A stretch of DNA of 64,000 bases from Planococcus chinensis (GTDB lineage Bacteria > Bacillota > Bacilli > Bacillales_A > Planococcaceae). The position numbers and the translations under genes were made by a program. The DNA lies in contig NZ_JABWTK010000002.1 of NCBI RefSeq assembly GCF_020071995.1, positions 372,001 to 436,000 on the forward strand, written 5' to 3'. A model generated the notes under the pieces. It was not told the DNA's origin. It did no database searches and worked only from the letters and a program-made list of their open reading frames with translations. Shown piece after piece: positions 1-9,100 of this stretch (within the stretch, counting starts at the first letter, position 1; every line of letters begins with the position of its first letter).

Positions 1-17
1 CTGTTCAAATATCCCAT
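1..17 (-). CDS. possible 5' end of next EPS-operon gene (partial)
   Basis: On the minus strand an ATG at position 17 opens a frame (Met-Gly-Tyr-Leu-Asn) that runs off the left edge. An AAGGAG lies upstream but 13 bases away, which is long. The place, 36 bases after the stop of the PaaK-like gene and on the same strand, fits another EPS-operon gene. Too little is visible to name it. Confidence 0.25.
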
Positions 18-53
18 TAACCTGCGTCCACTCCTTTAATGACCTCATATTTC

Positions 54-1415
54 TCAGTTCAAATTATTGATGATCAGCTTGAATTTATTGCTGGCGTGAG
101 ACGGGATTTCTTCAACAATACGGATATTGAATCGCATGTCTTTGCCGAAGATGTATTCCATTTCTTCATGGATGCTTGCCGTCACCGCATTTGTATATCC
201 TTCCGCCGCTTCGATCATTACGTCGATTGCATCCCGGGAATTTTGGATAAACTGAATCTTTCGGATGCTGTCCGAAAATTTGCTGCTGGCCATCGACATA
301 TAGAGCGCGGTAAACTTCCCTTTGCTCTTCGACTGAAGATAGTCCTCCTTCTTGCCTTTCAGTTCCTTCAATACCGGATGGGAATTGCCGCATTCGCAGG
401 TTTTTTCGTCTTGCAGCAATTCGATCCGTTCTCCAAGGTTATAGCGGATCAACGGCGTGCCGTATGTGTTGAAACAAGTGATGATCATTTCCTGGTCTTC
501 GGTTGTTTCAATCACACCGGAGCTTAAGTTATAGTGAAGCTTCCCTTTTATACATTCCGTTATAAAAGGCGCTCCTTCCAAGGAGGCGTAGTGATAACGG
601 AGCGGACAATCGAATGCCTCTTCGATTTCTTTCCGGTAAGCCGGGGAAAGTGCTTCGGCTGTCGTGAAAATGGCAATTGGCTTAAAAGATAGAATGATAT
701 TATTCCGGTTGATGTATTTGGCCACTTCGTAAATGGCGGAAGGCACGCCGTCAATAAAGTCGGGCTTATAGCTGTCCAGGTTATCCACAAATTCCTTTGC
801 ATTTTGTTCAATGCAGTAATAAGAGGAATAAAGGCGCTGTTTAATGGAGTAATTGTCCCGCCAGAAAACTTTTTTCTGCTGCCGTTTTGGAATGAAGCGG
901 TCCGAGCTGAAAGTGGCCCGCTTCATTTCCAAATTGATGACGCCATGCTGCTTTTTGAAAAAATCGAGAAACGCCATATGTTTTTGAACATCTTCCTTTG
1001 TAAACAAGATTTTCAGAGGGATGCCAGCCGAATCAAGGGTATAGGCAACCAAAGCCGACTTTTCAGGAATTGTATACATCGACTCAATATGATTTCTGAC
1101 CACTTCTTTTTCCAGAATCGGCAATTTTTTCAGATCTTCCACACTTTGAATTGTGGCAAGGTCGATGTTTTTATACAAATTCCGGTAAAATGGGCTTTCC
1201 TCATACGCATGCTTGATCAATTTCTGCATTTCCTGCTGCTGGTACTCCTTTTCATACACTTGATCTGTGTAATCGCGCTGGCCAAGTTTTTTCAAAAACT
1301 TAAAATATAAATGACCATATTTCTTTTTGGTTTCAATATATCCCTCAAGACTTGTTAAAAGGTTTTGGAAGTAAATCGGCGAATTGTCGTATATTTTCAT
1401 TGTAAAATCACGCAT
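54..1415 (-). CDS. PaaK/CapK-like adenylate-forming enzyme of the EPS operon
   Basis: A 453-residue protein of the phenylacetate-CoA ligase-like (PaaK/CapK) branch of adenylate-forming enzymes; relatives occur in capsule and EPS loci, with mostly unknown substrates. The AAGGAGG ribosome site lies 8 bases before the ATG at 1415; the in-frame GTG six bases upstream is too close to it. The nucleotide-binding loop near residue 130, normally SSGTTGxP, reads LDSAGIPLK, and the usual YRxGD later reads YNLGER, so two catalytic signatures are altered. A CxCG pair followed by a GKKED stretch (normally GRxDD) is kept. It follows the CapD-like gene by about 60 bases and is the last complete gene of the leftward operon. 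It may be an inactive or repurposed ligase acting on a sugar substituent; substrate unknown. Confidence 0.75.
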   Translation of the reverse strand: MRDFTMKIYDNSPIYFQNLLTSLEGYIETKKKYGHLYFKFLKKLGQRDYTDQVYEKEYQQQEMQKLIKHAYEESPFYRNLYKNIDLATIQSVEDLKKLPILEKEVVRNHIESMYTIPEKSALVAYTLDSAGIPLKILFTKEDVQKHMAFLDFFKKQHGVINLEMKRATFSSDRFIPKRQQKKVFWRDNYSIKQRLYSSYYCIEQNAKEFVDNLDSYKPDFIDGVPSAIYEVAKYINRNNIILSFKPIAIFTTAEALSPAYRKEIEEAFDCPLRYHYASLEGAPFITECIKGKLHYNLSSGVIETTEDQEMIITCFNTYGTPLIRYNLGERIELLQDEKTCECGNSHPVLKELKGKKEDYLQSKSKGKFTALYMSMASSKFSDSIRKIQFIQNSRDAIDVMIEAAEGYTNAVTASIHEEMEYIFGKDMRFNIRIVEEIPSHASNKFKLIINNLN

Positions 1416-1475
1416 TCGCACTTCCTCCTTTAAGTGTTAATGATGGGCTGCACCCTGTTTTTTGCCAATTGATTA

Positions 1476-3329
1476 TTAAGCATATTCGCCTTTTGCCTCC
1501 ACTTTCCAACTGTCCTGCCACTCCGGTTCCGGACGCTTTCGGTTTGCCAGCTTCAGCAAGACTTCTTTCGTTTCTTCCGCATCCATCTCAGGAAGCTGTT
1601 TGATGACCTTCAGCATCTCTACCTGGCCGATTGGCGTTGATTTGCCGATATAAATTTTCGGGAATATTTTTTCTTCCTGAATTTCACTGGCATCAAGCAG
1701 TTCTTCGTACAATTTTTCACCTGGCCGCATGCCTGTAAATTGAATTTTTATTTCATTTTCTTCGTAGCCGGATAACTTGATCAAGTTGCGGGCAAGATCA
1801 ACAATTTTAACGGGTTCTCCCATATCCAGAACGAACACTTCTCCTCCGGAAGCCAGGAGGCCTGCTTGGATCACCAAGCGCGACGCTTCAGGAATGGTCA
1901 TGAAATAACGCGTCATTTCCGGATCGGTTATCGTAATCGGGCCGCCTTTGGCAATTTGTTCTTTAAATAGCGGCACCACGCTTCCACGTGATCCAAGTAC
2001 ATTTCCGAAACGCACCGCTGAAAAAGTGGTTTTGCTGTTGATTGCCAGATTCTGCACAATCATTTCTGCAAAACGCTTAGTTGCTCCCATGATATTCGGC
2101 GGATTGACCGCTTTATCGGTTGAAATCATGACAAAACTTTCAACCCCGTATTTATCAGCGGCTTCCGCAATATTTTTCGTCCCAAACACATTGTTTTTTA
2201 CAGCTTCCAGCGGATTCGCTTCCATCAGCGGCACGTGCTTATGGGCAGCTGCATGGTAAATCATATCCGGTCGGAACTGGTTGACGACCTGGAAAATGCG
2301 TTCGCGGTCCTGGACATCTGCAATGATGGGAATGATTTCTGTTGTTTTCGGAACTTTTCTGCGAAGCTCCATGTCGATGGTGTAGATGGAATTCTCCCCG
2401 TGCCCAAGCAGCAAGAGGCGGGCCGGGTTGAAGTTGGAAATCTGCCGGCAAATTTCCGAACCGATTGAGCCGCCAGCACCGGTGACCATCACCGTTTTTC
2501 CTTTTACTTGTTCTTCGATCGCAGCCATATCCAGTTTTACTTCCTCACGTCCGAGCAAGTCTTCAATTTTTACATCCCGGATATCGCTGACCTTGATTTT
2601 GCCGGTCATTAAGTCTTCAATACGTGGAAGTGTTTGTGTTTTGGCGCCGGTATCGATGCACCTTTTCGTCAACTCCGCCATTTCTCTTTTCGAAAGCGAA
2701 GGAATCGCAATGACAATTTGATCAATTTTGTGGTCGGCTACAAATTCAGGAATCCGTTCCAGAGATCCTACAACTTCAATTCCGTTGATTTCAAGCCCCC
2801 ATTGCGTTTTATCATCATCTGCAAAGATTACTGGATTTCTTCCCCATTCCGGATTTTGCTTCATATGCCTTGCAATCATTCTTCCTCCCTGCCCTGCCCC
2901 GACTACCATCGTCCGGCTGGTCAGTATCGCTTTTTTCTTAACTTTGCCTTCCTGAAGGATTCTCAGGGAAATCCGCGAAGCTCCGATAAAGAAAACAAGC
3001 AGCATCCACGAGAGCATCAAAGTCCTGATATACAACTGGCTCGAATATGCATACTGCATGATCATCGCTACAAATATAGTCAATGACACAGCCACAACAA
3101 TTGATTTCAACTCGTCAACGGATGCATAAGACCAGACTTTGCGGTATAAACCGAAATGCCAGGCAAACGAATGATATGCGATAAAAAGCGTGACTGTACT
3201 AATGAAAAGCATTTCATTGGACAGTACGCTCGCATACGGATACAGAAACAAATAACAAGCATAGATCGAGGAAAGAAGGATCAGTGAGTCAATGAAGAAT
3301 AATGAAATGAATCTTTTCTTTATCGTCAA
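1476..3329 (-). CDS. CapD/EpsC-type membrane nucleotide-sugar 4,6-dehydratase
   Basis: A 617-residue polysaccharide biosynthesis protein of the CapD/PglF/EpsC family, which converts UDP-GlcNAc to a 4-keto-6-deoxy sugar, the usual first step toward bacillosamine or other 6-deoxy amino sugars in EPS. About four N-terminal membrane segments (residues 8-115) precede a first Rossmann domain (VVGAGQGG) and the catalytic Rossmann domain with GAGGSIG near residue 285. STDKAVNPP and MGATKR supply the Met-x3-Lys version of the catalytic motif typical of this long membrane form. The length matches EpsC. The start is a TTG with a weak GGGG ribosome site, so initiation may be inefficient. Its neighbours are the kinase upstream and the PaaK-like gene downstream. 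Confidence 0.9.
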   Translation of the reverse strand: MTIKKRFISLFFIDSLILLSSIYACYLFLYPYASVLSNEMLFISTVTLFIAYHSFAWHFGLYRKVWSYASVDELKSIVVAVSLTIFVAMIMQYAYSSQLYIRTLMLSWMLLVFFIGASRISLRILQEGKVKKKAILTSRTMVVGAGQGGRMIARHMKQNPEWGRNPVIFADDDKTQWGLEINGIEVVGSLERIPEFVADHKIDQIVIAIPSLSKREMAELTKRCIDTGAKTQTLPRIEDLMTGKIKVSDIRDVKIEDLLGREEVKLDMAAIEEQVKGKTVMVTGAGGSIGSEICRQISNFNPARLLLLGHGENSIYTIDMELRRKVPKTTEIIPIIADVQDRERIFQVVNQFRPDMIYHAAAHKHVPLMEANPLEAVKNNVFGTKNIAEAADKYGVESFVMISTDKAVNPPNIMGATKRFAEMIVQNLAINSKTTFSAVRFGNVLGSRGSVVPLFKEQIAKGGPITITDPEMTRYFMTIPEASRLVIQAGLLASGGEVFVLDMGEPVKIVDLARNLIKLSGYEENEIKIQFTGMRPGEKLYEELLDASEIQEEKIFPKIYIGKSTPIGQVEMLKVIKQLPEMDAEETKEVLLKLANRKRPEPEWQDSWKVEAKGEYA

Positions 3330-3366
3330 TTGAATTACCCCATCTCATCTTTCATTTTAAAAAGCT

Positions 3367-4062
3367 TTAGCTGTTGTAGTTATGGTAGTAATAATTTTCT
3401 TTTGTCAGCTCATAATTGTTCATCACAACGCCGAGGATAAATGCTTTCGAAGTAACAAGGGCATCTCTCGCTTTTTTGACGCTGTCTTTCTCCGTCTTGC
3501 CTGTGTTCACCACTAGAACGGTGGCGTCGCACTTATTGGCTAATATTTTGGAATCGGTAACTGCCAATAAAGGCGGAGAATCAATGATGATCAAGTCGTA
3601 CCGTGATTTCATTTCTTCGAGTAAGCCATCCAGTGCCGGAGAACTGAGCAGCTCTGCCGGATTCGGAGGGATCTGGCCGCACAGCAGAAGATCTAATCCT
3701 ACAACGCCGCTTCTTTTCACACAGTCCTGCAACCGGCCTTTTTTCAAAAGCAAATTGGACAAGCCGACCTTGTTGCTGAGCTGAAATGAATGATGCAAAG
3801 TAGGGCGTCTCATATCTGCATCGACCAGCAGCACTCTTTTTCCTGCTTCTGCAAAGACAATGGCCATATTGCAGGAAGTTGTTGATTTCCCTTCTTCTTT
3901 TGCAGCCGATGTGAACAAAATGGTTTTGGTGTCATCGCCTGGCAAGGAAAAGTTGATATTTGTTCGGATGGTTCGGTACTGTTCGTTCACCAATGCTTGG
4001 GGCTTAGTATGACCCACCAATTTTCGGGTTGCTGACCCCTTTGATTTTTTCTGCGTCCACAT
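3367..4062 (-). CDS. bacterial tyrosine kinase, CpsD/CapB/EpsB type
   Basis: Cytoplasmic BY-kinase of 231 residues that autophosphorylates on a C-terminal tyrosine cluster and tunes chain length and export together with its Wzz-type membrane partner. Visible motifs are the Walker A loop KEEGKSTT near residue 55, Walker A' VLLVDADMRRP, Walker B LIIIDSPP, and a tail with five tyrosines (NYELTKENYYYHNY). It overlaps the end of the upstream copolymerase gene by 59 bases; GAAGGAG lies 10 bases before its ATG, which supports this start. Separate activator and kinase genes are the normal Bacillota arrangement. No PHP-type or low-molecular-weight tyrosine phosphatase gene is seen beside it. Confidence 0.92.
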   Translation of the reverse strand: MWTQKKSKGSATRKLVGHTKPQALVNEQYRTIRTNINFSLPGDDTKTILFTSAAKEEGKSTTSCNMAIVFAEAGKRVLLVDADMRRPTLHHSFQLSNKVGLSNLLLKKGRLQDCVKRSGVVGLDLLLCGQIPPNPAELLSSPALDGLLEEMKSRYDLIIIDSPPLLAVTDSKILANKCDATVLVVNTGKTEKDSVKKARDALVTSKAFILGVVMNNYELTKENYYYHNYNS

Positions 4063-4792
4063 CAGCTATCAACTCCTTCTTTTCATTAATGTTGGTTGTT
4101 CGGTTGTATTCCTTGCTGCCTGGAACATTACTGACAATTCCAAGCACTTGAAGCCCGGTGATTTCTTCAATATCTTCTTCTTTCCGGATGGTCGTATTCA
4201 TTTGATCCACTACAATCGCAAGGCCGGTTCCCAGCATAAAGCCGATAATTGCACCGATTGCCATATTAAACAGCGGATCCGGCTTGACCGGTTCAGGAGT
4301 TACCGGCACGATTGCAGGTGCCAGGATGTTGACATTATCTACATTCATCAACGTCTTGATCTTAGCCTGGAAAACGGAAGCCGTTGTATTGGCGATCAGT
4401 ACAGCCCGTTCCATGGAAGCATCCTGTACTTCCAGCGTAAGGATTTGCGCATTTTCTTCACTTGATACCGTAATGCTCTTGTCCAAATCTGAAATGGATT
4501 CCTTTAGTTCCAGTTCCTCAATAACTTCTGTCAGAATGGCCGGGCTTTTGATGATGATGTTATATGTTTCAACCAATTGGATATTGGCATCGATATTCAA
4601 ATCGTTTGACTGAAGCGGATTGGTGATTTTCTGGTTTACTAAAATTTGTGTGGATGCCTGATAAATCGGTTTCATCATCGTATAACTGACAATTCCGCTC
4701 AATGCGACAAATAGCAAAGTCACAATGATGATCAGCGGAAGCCGTTTACGTAAAGCGATTAAAAATTCTTTTACATTGAACGTACTTTCCAT
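4004..4792 (-). CDS. Wzz-domain chain-length regulator / kinase activator, CapA/EpsA type
   Basis: A 262-residue polysaccharide copolymerase. A Wzz domain is bracketed by two membrane segments, one at about residues 18-38 and one (IGAIIGFMLGTGLAIVVD) near residue 180; the cytoplasmic tail after it normally contacts and activates the tyrosine kinase. The extracellular part sets polymer length in Wzy-dependent export. The Pro-rich segment just before the second membrane segment (PVTPEPVKPDP) is typical of the family. An AGAGGTG ribosome site lies 6 bases before the ATG. It sits between the DUF4870 gene and the kinase in the leftward operon. Confidence 0.92.
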   Translation of the reverse strand: MESTFNVKEFLIALRKRLPLIIIVTLLFVALSGIVSYTMMKPIYQASTQILVNQKITNPLQSNDLNIDANIQLVETYNIIIKSPAILTEVIEELELKESISDLDKSITVSSEENAQILTLEVQDASMERAVLIANTTASVFQAKIKTLMNVDNVNILAPAIVPVTPEPVKPDPLFNMAIGAIIGFMLGTGLAIVVDQMNTTIRKEEDIEEITGLQVLGIVSNVPGSKEYNRTTNINEKKELIADVDAEKIKGVSNPKIGGSY

Positions 4793-4830
4793 GCCTTACA
4801 CCTCTATTTCTAATTGTTTTTGAACTGCTT

Positions 4831-5256
4831 TTAATGCGTTTGCTTTTCTGCAATTTCCCCGATATAGGCAATTTTTGAATACTTGCCGTTATAGGCGTTC
4901 AGCATGAGGATGATCCAGAGCACCAACCCAATCGGCGATAGAATCACACCGGACAGCCAGCCCACCACAGGCAGCATGCCCATCATGACAAATACCGCTA
5001 AAAAGCTGATTGATAAATAAATGGATTGAATTGCATGGAACCGGACAAACCGATTTTCTCTTTCAATCAATAGAAGGATGAAGCCTGTGAAAAAACCGAG
5101 CAGATAAGCCAGAGAGCCAGCGATATTTTCATTAAGCCCTATGGATGTGCTGTCCGAACTGGCAGCACCTACTTCTGCCGGCCGTTTAAACACTGTTTGT
5201 TTATCCAGATTGCTCAAGTGCTGTTCGTCAGACATTTTGAAATTGTTCTCAACCAT
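4831..5256 (-). CDS. DUF4870-family membrane protein
   Basis: Small membrane protein (141 residues) with a polar N-terminus of about 45 residues and three or four hydrophobic segments, including the RFHAIQSIYLS stretch characteristic of DUF4870/Tic20-like proteins. No enzymatic function is known for the family. AAAGGAGG stands 8 bases before the ATG at 5256, so the upstream in-frame start at 5283 is unlikely. It is the first gene after the conserved EPS promoter at 5296-5328 and is followed within 40 bases by the Wzz-type gene, so it is probably co-expressed with the EPS genes. A role in EPS export is inferred from position only. Confidence 0.8.
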   Translation of the reverse strand: MVENNFKMSDEQHLSNLDKQTVFKRPAEVGAASSDSTSIGLNENIAGSLAYLLGFFTGFILLLIERENRFVRFHAIQSIYLSISFLAVFVMMGMLPVVGWLSGVILSPIGLVLWIILMLNAYNGKYSKIAYIGEIAEKQTH

Positions 5257-5295
5257 GTTCTGTTCCTCCTTTATTAATCTCAATCATTTGACCTA

Positions 5296-5328
5296 ATACT
5301 AAATAGACAAGGTTAAAAAGAAGTTAAA
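5296..5328 (-). promoter_or_regulatory. EPS regulon promoter, site A
   Basis: Read on the minus strand: TTTAACTT, 3 bases (CTT), TTTAACCT, 8 bases, then -10 TAGTAT at 5301-5296. No TTGACA-like -35 stands 17 bases before the -10; the half-sites occupy that region, as expected for an activator-dependent promoter. Transcription would begin near 5289, about 33 bases before the ATG of the DUF4870 gene. The same module with identical spacing occurs at 51028-51060 and 60632-60664. Confidence 0.75.
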
Positions 5329-5365
5329 TAGTTTTAATTATTAAAATAATTTCGAATAAAAAAAT

Positions 5366-5410
5366 AAATACCCCTACCTTTTGTCTTAGTGACAAAAGAT
5401 AGGGGTATTT
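5366..5410 (-). terminator. Rho-independent terminator of the kinase/regulator operon
   Basis: Two 20-base arms (5366-5385 and 5391-5410) around a 5-base loop, flanked by A/T runs. The single imperfect pair is G-U in the minus-strand RNA but C-A in the plus-strand RNA, so it suits termination after the response regulator gene. It separates that operon from EPS promoter site A. Confidence 0.85.
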
Positions 5411-5423
5411 TAACTGAATCATT

Positions 5424-6119
5424 TTACTCAGTCGCAAATTTATAGCCGAACCCTCTGACGGTCCGGATATGGCAAGGATTGGCGGGATCTTTCTCCACTT
5501 TGCGGCGCAAATTGCTGATATGGACTTTCACCGTCTGGATATCTCCTTCGGAGTAATAGCCCCAGATGCGGTCATACAATTGTTCAGCGGTCCAAACCCG
5601 GTTCGGCGTCTGGGCAAGCAGCAGGAGCAGCTGGAACTCTTTATGGTAAAGGTGGACCGGCTTGTCGTCGATATACAGCTCCCTTGCATCAATATGAATT
5701 TTAATATTATTGTACTGGAGGATGGAAAGCTTCTCTTCTTCTCCATTGGTCCAGCCATTTCTTCTTAAAATTGCCCGGATGCGCGCTTCCAGTTCGTTGA
5801 AATCGAACGGCTTCGTAATGTAATCATCGCCTCCGGCTTCAAGCCCCTGTATTTTATACGAAAGCTCTTTGCGGTAGCTGACAAAAAGAATAGGCAGTTT
5901 TGTCTGCATCCGGATTTGTTCGCATACTTCCAGCCCATTGATTCCCGGCATTTCAATATCCAGCAGGATCAAATCCGGATTTTCTTTGGCAAGCTTGTCC
6001 ATGGCTTCATACCCGTCTTCTGCATCGATTACCTTGTAGCCTTTTTTCATTAAAAATAACCGGATCAATTCACGGATTCCCTCTTCATCTTCAACAACGA
6101 GCACAGTTGCTTCACTCAT
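5424..6119 (-). CDS. OmpR/PhoB-family response regulator
   Basis: A 231-residue DNA-binding response regulator. The receiver (residues 4-115) has the acidic pair EDEE, phosphoacceptor Asp in LILLDIEMPG and the Lys in YITKPFD; the C-terminal winged helix (about 135-230) ends in the typical VRGFGYKF. AAGGAGG lies 7 to 8 bases before the ATG at 6119, so longer upstream starts were rejected. It lies 20 bases downstream of the hybrid kinase gene and is surely co-transcribed with it. Regulators of this family bind direct repeats about 11 bp apart. Three such repeats lie before EPS units in this window, the nearest about 100 bases past its own terminator, so it is the leading candidate for their activator (inference). 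Confidence 0.92.
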   Translation of the reverse strand: MSEATVLVVEDEEGIRELIRLFLMKKGYKVIDAEDGYEAMDKLAKENPDLILLDIEMPGINGLEVCEQIRMQTKLPILFVSYRKELSYKIQGLEAGGDDYITKPFDFNELEARIRAILRRNGWTNGEEEKLSILQYNNIKIHIDARELYIDDKPVHLYHKEFQLLLLLAQTPNRVWTAEQLYDRIWGYYSEGDIQTVKVHISNLRRKVEKDPANPCHIRTVRGFGYKFATE

Positions 6120-6139
6120 AATACCCCTCCTTACAAGTT

Positions 6140-9100
6140 TCAGAAATTCAAAGGCAATGCGATGTAGAACACACTTCCTTTGCCCACTTCGCTTTCTGCC
6201 CAAATCTCTCCTTTATGTGAAAGAATAATTTCTTTTGCGATGGCGAGCCCAAGCCCGCTTCCTTTGTATGTGGCCGACGCATCCATCTTGAAGAAGCGGT
6301 CAAAAATATGCGGCAGGACATCTTTGTCGATTCCGCTCCCCGTATCCGCCACTTTGATAATGACTTCTCCATCAAACTCTTCCAGATCCAGCACCGTCTC
6401 TTCTTTATCGTGGGTGAAGACTTGAGCAGATACCGTAATTTTCCCGTCAATTGACGATGTATGTTTGACGGCATTCCACAGAACATTGGAGAACACCTGG
6501 TCAATCCGGTCTGCATCTATGGACAATACCATTCCATCTTGCCAAGGCTCATGCGTCCCTTTTTGATGTTCAAAAATACGCCCGCTTTGCGTCACATCAT
6601 ATTCCATGCCCAGCACGAGGCGCTGCAGCCAGTCCCCCAGTTTCACTTGTTCGAAACGTAAAGTCATATTGCCGGATTTGTATTTTGAAAGCTCGACCAG
6701 ATCTTCTGTCAGCCGTTCCAGCAGCAATAATTTGTTGTGGATCATATCTAAATACCTTGGATTCTTTTCATCAATCAAACTCTCTTTTACAGCCTGGATG
6801 TAACTATGGATCAGTGTAATCGGCGTTCCGAGTTCATGGGAAATTGTGGACAGCATCTCATTGCGCGATTTTTCAATTTCCTGAATTTCATCATTGACCG
6901 TCACCAAGTTCATATTGGTGATTTCAAGCGCCATCGTCCGCTCTTTAATATTGCGTTCCAGGAAATAATTGATATTGGTGATTTCCTGGGTCAGACTTCT
7001 TAAATTGGCCAGCGTCTCGACCCGAACCAAAAATTCTTCTTTGTCACATGGTTTTACCAGATAATCGTTTGCCCCTGCAGTAAACGCATTCGTCTTATGC
7101 TGAAGGTCTTCTTCTTTCGACAGCATCAAAATCGGCAATTCAGTTAAAGTGAATTTTTTCCGGATGCTTCGGCTAAGTTCGTCTCCTGACATATCCGCCA
7201 ATTCCCATTCCAATATCACCATATCAATCGGCCGTTCTTCAAGCAGCTGAAGTGCATCTTCACCGCTTGTCACGCCCGCCACTTCGTAGCCTTCACGCAT
7301 CAGTTGATAGGTTACCATCTGGCGGTTCACGCCTTCCGGATCCACTACCAAAATCCGCATCTGTTTCCGGTCGAATCGGCGCTGAGCCATGGTATTGGCC
7401 AACTCTTCCGATGACATTTCCTCCACAACCAGCCCCCCGTTCGCTTCGGGTTCTTCCAATTCTCCTTCCACGTAAATCGGAAGTGTAAAACTGAAAATGG
7501 AACCGGTCCCCACTTTAGACTCGACGTCCACCCAACCGCCCTGCAATTCCACGAGCCGTTTGGATATATTCAAGCCGATCCCCACGCCCCGGGCTTCTCC
7601 ATCATCGGTATCTTCAGGGCGGTAAGGTTCAAAAAGCGAAGAAATTTTATCTTCTTGTATTCCTTTTCCGGTATCGCGCACAGAAATTTTAATTTGTTTT
7701 CCTGTTTTTTGTGCGGAGACAACTATCTCTCCTGTCTGTGTATATTTCACCGCATTGCCGATCAAGTTGAACAGGACTTGCTGCACACGATCCGGATCAG
7801 CAATGACAAGAGGCAAATTATCGGAAATCGTATGATACAAAGCCACTTGTTTATCCTTGACCAGCGGCGCACACACTGTGATAACCGTTTCTGCCGTATC
7901 GGTTAAACGGACAGGTTCAACATGGATATCGAGCGTATTTTGCTTGAGCTTTGAAAAATCAAGGATATCGTTGATCATATGCGCCATTTTTTTCCCGCTG
8001 GAAATGATGGTGCCCAATTGGTGCGACATCGCCGGAGAAATTCTGCCCGCTGACACTTCCTGCAAGGATTCCGCAATGCCGATCATGCCGTATAACGGAG
8101 TCCGTAAATTGTGGGAGGTCACAGCCAGCAGCTCATCTTTCCGTTCGTTGGCATGCTTTAATGATTCCATTGCAAGCCGCTGCCGTTCAATCGCTTTTCT
8201 TTCCAATTCGTATTTCTCCTGCCTTTTCACAGCAGCTTTATCAGCCAACGCCAAGGCTATTAAAAAAATTCCGATGCAAATTGCGGTATAACCTGCATGA
8301 TGCGACCTTCCAGTAAACGGCAGAGCTCCTGCAAGCGTCAAAAATGAAACGGCAGCTCCAAAAAACAGGAAGAAAGCGGCAGCGGCAAAATAACGGGAAT
8401 AAAGAATTCCTTTTTGCGCACTGAACATGGCCATGGAAAAGATAAATGCCAGACTGATGATGAGAATGGCGGGGATAACCCAACGGGCGGCATCATCTGA
8501 AAAGAGCAGCAAAGCAAGTCCGGCTAAACTGCTGATATTCAATAGCTGAAATACGCGTTTGGCTCTCGTCAAGTGGCGGCGCACATCCAGAAAGTTTTCG
8601 GTGAAAAGGAGTACAAAAATAGTAGAAATGCCGGCAAGCAGCAATAAAAACTGTTCGTTAAGCCAGAGCAGATCCGGCCATATAAAGGTTAACGTCAACC
8701 CGGCCATTGAAGTAAAAGTAAAAACGAATAAAAAGGCCAAGAACACAAAATACAAATAACTCAGCTGACGGACTTTTAAAAACTGCACAAAATGATAGAG
8801 CAAGACAACAAACAGAATGCCGCTCACAATTCCAATAAACACGGTGGTCGTACGCGCCTTTTCTTCAAACCGTTTCTGCTCCCAAATCGCGATTGGGATT
8901 TGCAGCGGACCTTCTGATTCTACCCGCATGTAATACGTCTTCACTGTTCCTTCTTCCAGTTCCAAGTTATATACCAGATTCCGGTGATAAACTTCCCGTT
9001 CCTTTAAGTCACTGTTTCTTCCAAGCTCTTTCGCAGCATATTCCCCGCCGGCAGCCGGCGAGTACAAAGTGGCACTGCTTAAGGACGGAGCAGCAACTTC

